Positions 13,807 through 16,249 of a DNA stretch of 16,249 nt are shown here, in pieces. The notes under the pieces are model-generated. The model saw only the letters and a program-made list of their open reading frames with translations, was not told the DNA's origin and did no database searches. Within the stretch, counting starts at the first letter, position 1; each line of letters opens with the position of its first letter. The position numbers and the translations under genes were made by a program. Location of the stretch: assembly GCA_934133195.1 (NCBI GenBank), contig CAKPAZ010000022.1, forward strand, positions 1 through 16,249, written 5' to 3'. The DNA is from an uncultured Bacilli bacterium. GTDB lineage: Bacteria > Bacillota_I > Bacilli_A > ML615J-28 > CAG-313.

Positions 13807-14724
13807 TTATTTTTTAGGGAAAACAAAGCGTACTGCTTGAGGGACAATCTCAATGTCAATTTTATTCATATGGAAAGTTTCTCCATCTAAACAAAGACAA
13901 AGAAGGTCATCACTTTCTACAGTTACTTTATGACATTTCTTGTAAGTTACAATTTTTTCAAATCTTTTGTTATTAACATGTTTTCCTGCTTTGTAATATT
14001 TAACTAGTTTTGCGAAAGTAAGAACACTAATTTTTTTAACTAAAACCATATCTAAAAGGCCATCAGTGACATCAGCTAGAGGGGCACAGTTGTAACCACC
14101 ACCATAGAAACCACCGTTAGCAAAAGCCATAAGGAGAGTAGTTTTATCAATTACCTCATTATCATCAACAGTGATTTTAACTTTATCACCAAGTTTTTTA
14201 AATAGATTTCTAACAATGGCATGAGTATATGATTGTTTTACAGTTTTGTATTTATATCTAAATCTTACACAATCATAGTTTACTTTCGCATCAAAGCCGA
14301 TGTTAGCAACATTTAGTGAGTAGCGATCATTTACTTTTAAAACATCAATGTTTTGTTCTTCACCATTTACTAAGGCTTCAATGTTCATAAAGTCATGACC
14401 TTTTAAGACTTTTAGAAAGTCATTACATGAACCAACCGGAACAATGGTCATGCGAGAATGAGGGTAACCGACAATTCCGTTTACGGCCTCAAAGCAAGTA
14501 CCATCCCCACCACAGATATAAAAAGTGATATCTTCAGGGTTTTTACTTTGTTCATTTTCAATGCTTGTTTTCTTGATAAAGAAAGTTGCATCATTTGGTC
14601 CTTTAGTAATATAAATAAGATATGTATCAGGTCTTTCATCAAAGATCTTATCAATGCGTTCTTCTAATGTTTCAGATGAATCATGTCTTCCCGCAATCGG
14701 ATTTATAATAAAGTAGTGTTTCAT
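13807..14724 (-). CDS. Diacylglycerol kinase family lipid kinase (DgkB/YegS-like)
   Basis: Soluble lipid kinase of 305 residues that phosphorylates diacylglycerol or a related lipid at the membrane. The nucleotide-binding start is INPIAG (7-12), the catalytic GGDGT is at 72-76, PVGSCNDF at 96-103, and GFDA at 143-146. The later GGGYNCAPLADVTDGLLD region is typical of the C-terminal lipid-kinase domain. In Firmicutes DgkB recycles diacylglycerol from lipoteichoic acid synthesis to phosphatidic acid, a likely role here; YegS-like lipid kinases of unknown substrate are the alternative. A GGGGG-containing ribosome site precedes the ATG. The 164-bp region upstream contains a 9-bp hairpin but no clear promoter. 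Confidence 0.9.
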   Translation of the reverse strand: MKHYFIINPIAGRHDSSETLEERIDKIFDERPDTYLIYITKGPNDATFFIKKTSIENEQSKNPEDITFYICGGDGTCFEAVNGIVGYPHSRMTIVPVGSCNDFLKVLKGHDFMNIEALVNGEEQNIDVLKVNDRYSLNVANIGFDAKVNYDCVRFRYKYKTVKQSYTHAIVRNLFKKLGDKVKITVDDNEVIDKTTLLMAFANGGFYGGGYNCAPLADVTDGLLDMVLVKKISVLTFAKLVKYYKAGKHVNNKRFEKIVTYKKCHKVTVESDDLLCLCLDGETFHMNKIDIEIVPQAVRFVFPKK

Positions 14725-14888
14725 AGGAAAACCCCCATTTTTTACTTTATTATTTTATCACAAAATGTCATTTTTTTAAAGTAATTAACTTTGTTATAAT
14801 TACTTGAGTTTGTTAAGTAAATTGTAATATCAAATAAAACTAAAGAAAACTAGACTTTCCCATTGATATGTTGAAAAATAAGTTGCAT

Positions 14889-15380
14889 TTATATTGTGAA
14901 AAAATAATCGGGTTCTGCACTACAAATATCTTTTCTTTTTTCCAATTTTCTAATTGCTTTAAGAACATTTTCTTTTCCTGGATTACTAATAGTTAAACAC
15001 AAAATACGATGAAATTTATTTGCGTCTATAAGCATATTTGTATCTTTATGCTTTTGAATTTTACTCCAATCACCAGTTCGTTCAGCTATGATTTGATTCT
15101 TTAAAAGTTCAACCGAATATTTTGTTAGATCTTCAACTTTTATACATTTAATTTCTCTAAAATCTTTACATTTATATTCTTTAAACTGTAGGGAAACTTT
15201 ATTTTTTAAAACGATTATAACAGTATCATCAACAAAATCATCATCTAAAGTAGCATTACAAATTGTCAATTCTTCTGTATCATCTATGTATGCATCCTTC
15301 TTCACTGAAGCAGATATGATGCTAGCTGTTACAAATAAGGATAATATTACTATATATAAATACTTATAAGCTTTTGACAT
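14889..15380 (-). CDS. Small exported protein with subtilase-prodomain-like C-terminus
   Basis: Product of 163 residues with an N-terminal hydrophobic segment (about 8-25) that is either a signal peptide or an anchor. No family is clear. The C-terminal segment LKAIRKLEKRKDICSAEPDYFF (about 140-161, given here in part) fits the usual end of subtilase prodomain/I9-type folds, which close with a helix and an x-AEP-(N/D)Y strand. The earlier strand DDTVIIVLKNK (51-61) would suit the same fold. There are five cysteines in the exported part. No protease domain follows; the frame ends at TAA. It lies 11 nt after the PrcB-like lipoprotein gene with an AAGGAG site, so the two are co-transcribed. A role as a stand-alone protease inhibitor or chaperone is inference. 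Confidence 0.6.
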   Translation of the reverse strand: MSKAYKYLYIVILSLFVTASIISASVKKDAYIDDTEELTICNATLDDDFVDDTVIIVLKNKVSLQFKEYKCKDFREIKCIKVEDLTKYSVELLKNQIIAERTGDWSKIQKHKDTNMLIDANKFHRILCLTISNPGKENVLKAIRKLEKRKDICSAEPDYFFTI

Positions 15381-15391
15381 AAATTCTCCTT

Positions 15392-15871
15392 TTACTCATT
15401 AACTTTACATTTTAATTTATTAAATTCTTTGATATCTTTCTTCATAATTTCTATGGTAAATAATCTTTCGATTGGTATAGTTATACCAACACCATCTCCC
15501 ATTTTATATGTGAGATTTAAAACTAATTCATTATTATTAATAGTAAGTGACTTAAAATTATAAACATAGCCACCGTTAGGATCACAGCCATATATTATTA
15601 CTAAAGCCTTTTTTTCAAAGTACTTGTCATTGTATTTATAAGAAAATGCCTTATCAGCTATGCTAAATCCTTTTTTGTTTAGGTCTTCTTGCATTTGTTC
15701 AACAGATTTATATATTATTACTTCTTCCTCCGCAGTACTAAAATCAAATTCTTCATGAGCAATTACTGATGGTTTTTGTTCTATGACTTTAAATTTAACT
15801 TTGTTACTTTGACATGAAATTAAGGATGTCAAGATAATACTCATAATAATTGTTAAAAATACTTTTTTCAT
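15392..15871 (-). CDS. Lipoprotein with PrcB-like C-terminal domain
   Basis: Lipoprotein of 159 residues: signal peptide with lipobox LISC, lipidated cysteine C20, then exported. Residues about 82-145 resemble the PrcB C-terminal domain: a strand pair with KKALVIIYG (87-95), a GGY turn (100-102), ELVLNL (115-120), and a final strand after TIPIERLFTIEI. PrcB is the lipoprotein partner of the dentilisin protease complex in Treponema denticola, and the domain occurs in many Firmicute lipoproteins of unknown role. The AAGGAG ribosome site is about 12 nt before the ATG. The gene is preceded by a structured leader with a strong promoter and followed closely by the prodomain-like gene. The domain call is by pattern only. 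Confidence 0.6.
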   Translation of the reverse strand: MKKVFLTIIMSIILTSLISCQSNKVKFKVIEQKPSVIAHEEFDFSTAEEEVIIYKSVEQMQEDLNKKGFSIADKAFSYKYNDKYFEKKALVIIYGCDPNGGYVYNFKSLTINNNELVLNLTYKMGDGVGITIPIERLFTIEIMKKDIKEFNKLKCKVNE

Positions 15872-15907
15872 TTTTATTCACTTCTCCTTTTTGTTTTAAT
15901 TATGGGG

Positions 15908-16111
15908 GTGGCCTATTATTTAAAAAATGACTAAAAACCTGCATGCTTGGTTTAGCAGTATAGCTTACTTTACCCTTACGCTAGCAAAGTAAGTATCCTA
16001 CTAAAGCATACAAATATTTAATCATTTTTGATTAATTCATATTCAGTTGTATTAATTAATAATTGATTAATGCCTTTCTTCTTTTAATCTTTTATTAATT
16101 AGGGGTCCCAC
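15908..16111 (-). ncRNA. Candidate structured leader/small RNA upstream of the lipoprotein gene
   Basis: A transcript from the promoter at 16118-16146 would begin near 16111. Its first bases GTGG and CCTA (16111-16108, 16103-16100) can pair with TAGGCCAC (15915-15908), closing the domain with a 4-nt bulge. Inside, a rod-like imperfect hairpin spans 15923-16029: outer stem about 18 bp with several G-U pairs, then 8 bp, 3 bp and 8 bp stems, and a 14-nt loop (15972-15985). On the minus strand the rod is followed by ATTTTTT, so it could also act as a terminator or attenuator. No match to a named riboswitch was recognised. A 5' UTR of the lipoprotein operon or an independent sRNA are both possible. 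Confidence 0.45.
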
Positions 16112-16117
16112 GATAAA

Positions 16118-16146
16118 ATTATATCATAATGTGAAAATTATGTCAA
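16118..16146 (-). promoter_or_regulatory. Consensus sigma-A promoter of the leader RNA/lipoprotein operon
   Basis: Minus-strand TTGACA (16141-16146) and TATAAT (16118-16123) match the consensus exactly, with a 17-bp spacer (16124-16140). Upstream sequence is A/T-rich. The predicted start is the G at about 16111. This is the strongest promoter seen in the window. Confidence 0.85.
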
Positions 16147-16249
16147 CAATTGGTATAAATATTTTAATAAAATTGTGTTTATTTTATGATAATGTCTTAA
16201 TGTTTATTTTTAGAAAATGTCCCAATATTAAATATTATGTTATAATACC

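Larger units (their letters stand above)
15872..16249. other. Gene-free region at the right end
   Basis: Holds the lipoprotein ribosome site (AAAGGAGA, 15883-15890), the candidate structured RNA and its promoter. Beyond about 16150 the sequence is A/T-rich with no ORF; a motif AATGTC recurs at 16191 and 16217. A TATAAT near the right edge on the plus strand could belong to a gene outside the window, but no -35 is clear. Confidence 0.6.

Noticed and set aside
13719..13859. N-terminal extension of the carboxypeptidase with a repeated FFRRTH pattern
   Set aside because: It is the translation of the duplicated terminator hairpin and of the end of the lipid-kinase gene. A ribosome site and signal peptide fit the ATG at 13718.
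14765..14810. Hairpin AAGTAATTA/TAATTACTT as a terminator for the prodomain-like gene
   Set aside because: On the minus strand it is followed by an A-run, not a T-run, so intrinsic termination is not supported.
15972..15990. GCTAGCGTAAGGG on the minus strand, similar to the 3' part of a thiamine pyrophosphate riboswitch
   Set aside because: The CTGAGA segment and the rest of the aptamer are absent and the bases lie in a hairpin loop, so this looks like chance.
15904..16111. tmRNA, 6S or SRP RNA
   Set aside because: G-rich paired ends and a rod shape suggested these, but there is no tRNA-like acceptor or tag reading frame, no SRP tetraloop motif, and the rod is too asymmetric for a typical 6S RNA.
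16191..16223. Repeated AATGTC motif as the end of an insertion sequence
   Set aside because: Only short repeats are visible, with no transposase, target-site duplication or matching opposite end in the window.

Overview
AT-rich chromosomal window in which every supported gene is on the minus strand. UGA is used as a normal stop (for example in ATGA stop/start overlaps) and tryptophan is TGG, so the ordinary bacterial code applies. The low GC, GGAGG-type ribosome sites, dense overlapping operons, and a dacF-spoIIAA-spoIIAB-sigma locus point to a low-GC Firmicute. A compact Bacilli/Erysipelotrichia-type gut lineage is my best guess, but no rRNA or other decisive marker is present.

Layout in transcription order (right to left). 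(1) 16249-14889: a near-perfect sigma-A promoter starts a roughly 200-nt leader or small RNA that can fold into a long rod. It is followed by a PrcB-like lipoprotein gene and a small exported protein whose tail resembles a subtilase prodomain. (2) 14724-12558: a diacylglycerol-kinase-family lipid kinase, then a DacF-like D-Ala-D-Ala carboxypeptidase, each ending in a hairpin terminator. (3) 12393-11146: the SpoIIAA / SpoIIAB / sigma-F partner-switching operon from its own promoter. The sigma factor has only regions 2 and 4; region 3, the known SpoIIAB docking domain, is absent. (4) 10990-8308: an ArsR/SmtB-family metal sensor and a Zn/Cd/Pb-type P1B-ATPase, with a promoter and a candidate operator upstream. 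(5) 8193-5422: a compact operon of a DUF362 protein, an ECF-transporter S component, a uridine-kinase-like P-loop protein with an altered Walker A glycine, and a short-chain dehydrogenase, followed by a small XRE regulator with its own terminator. (6) 4976-95: a six-gene, mostly overlapping operon with an extended -10 promoter: membrane protein, radical SAM/SPASM protein, LytTR regulator, DUF3021-type membrane protein, type I membrane protein of unknown function, and a cytoplasmic type I pullulanase.

The most noteworthy items are the sigma-F lacking region 3 beside otherwise canonical SpoIIAA and SpoIIAB, the structured leader RNA at 15908-16111, the PrcB-like plus prodomain-like secreted pair with no protease nearby, and the P-loop substitution in the kinase next to the ECF S component. 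No tRNA, rRNA, CRISPR array or transposase gene was seen.
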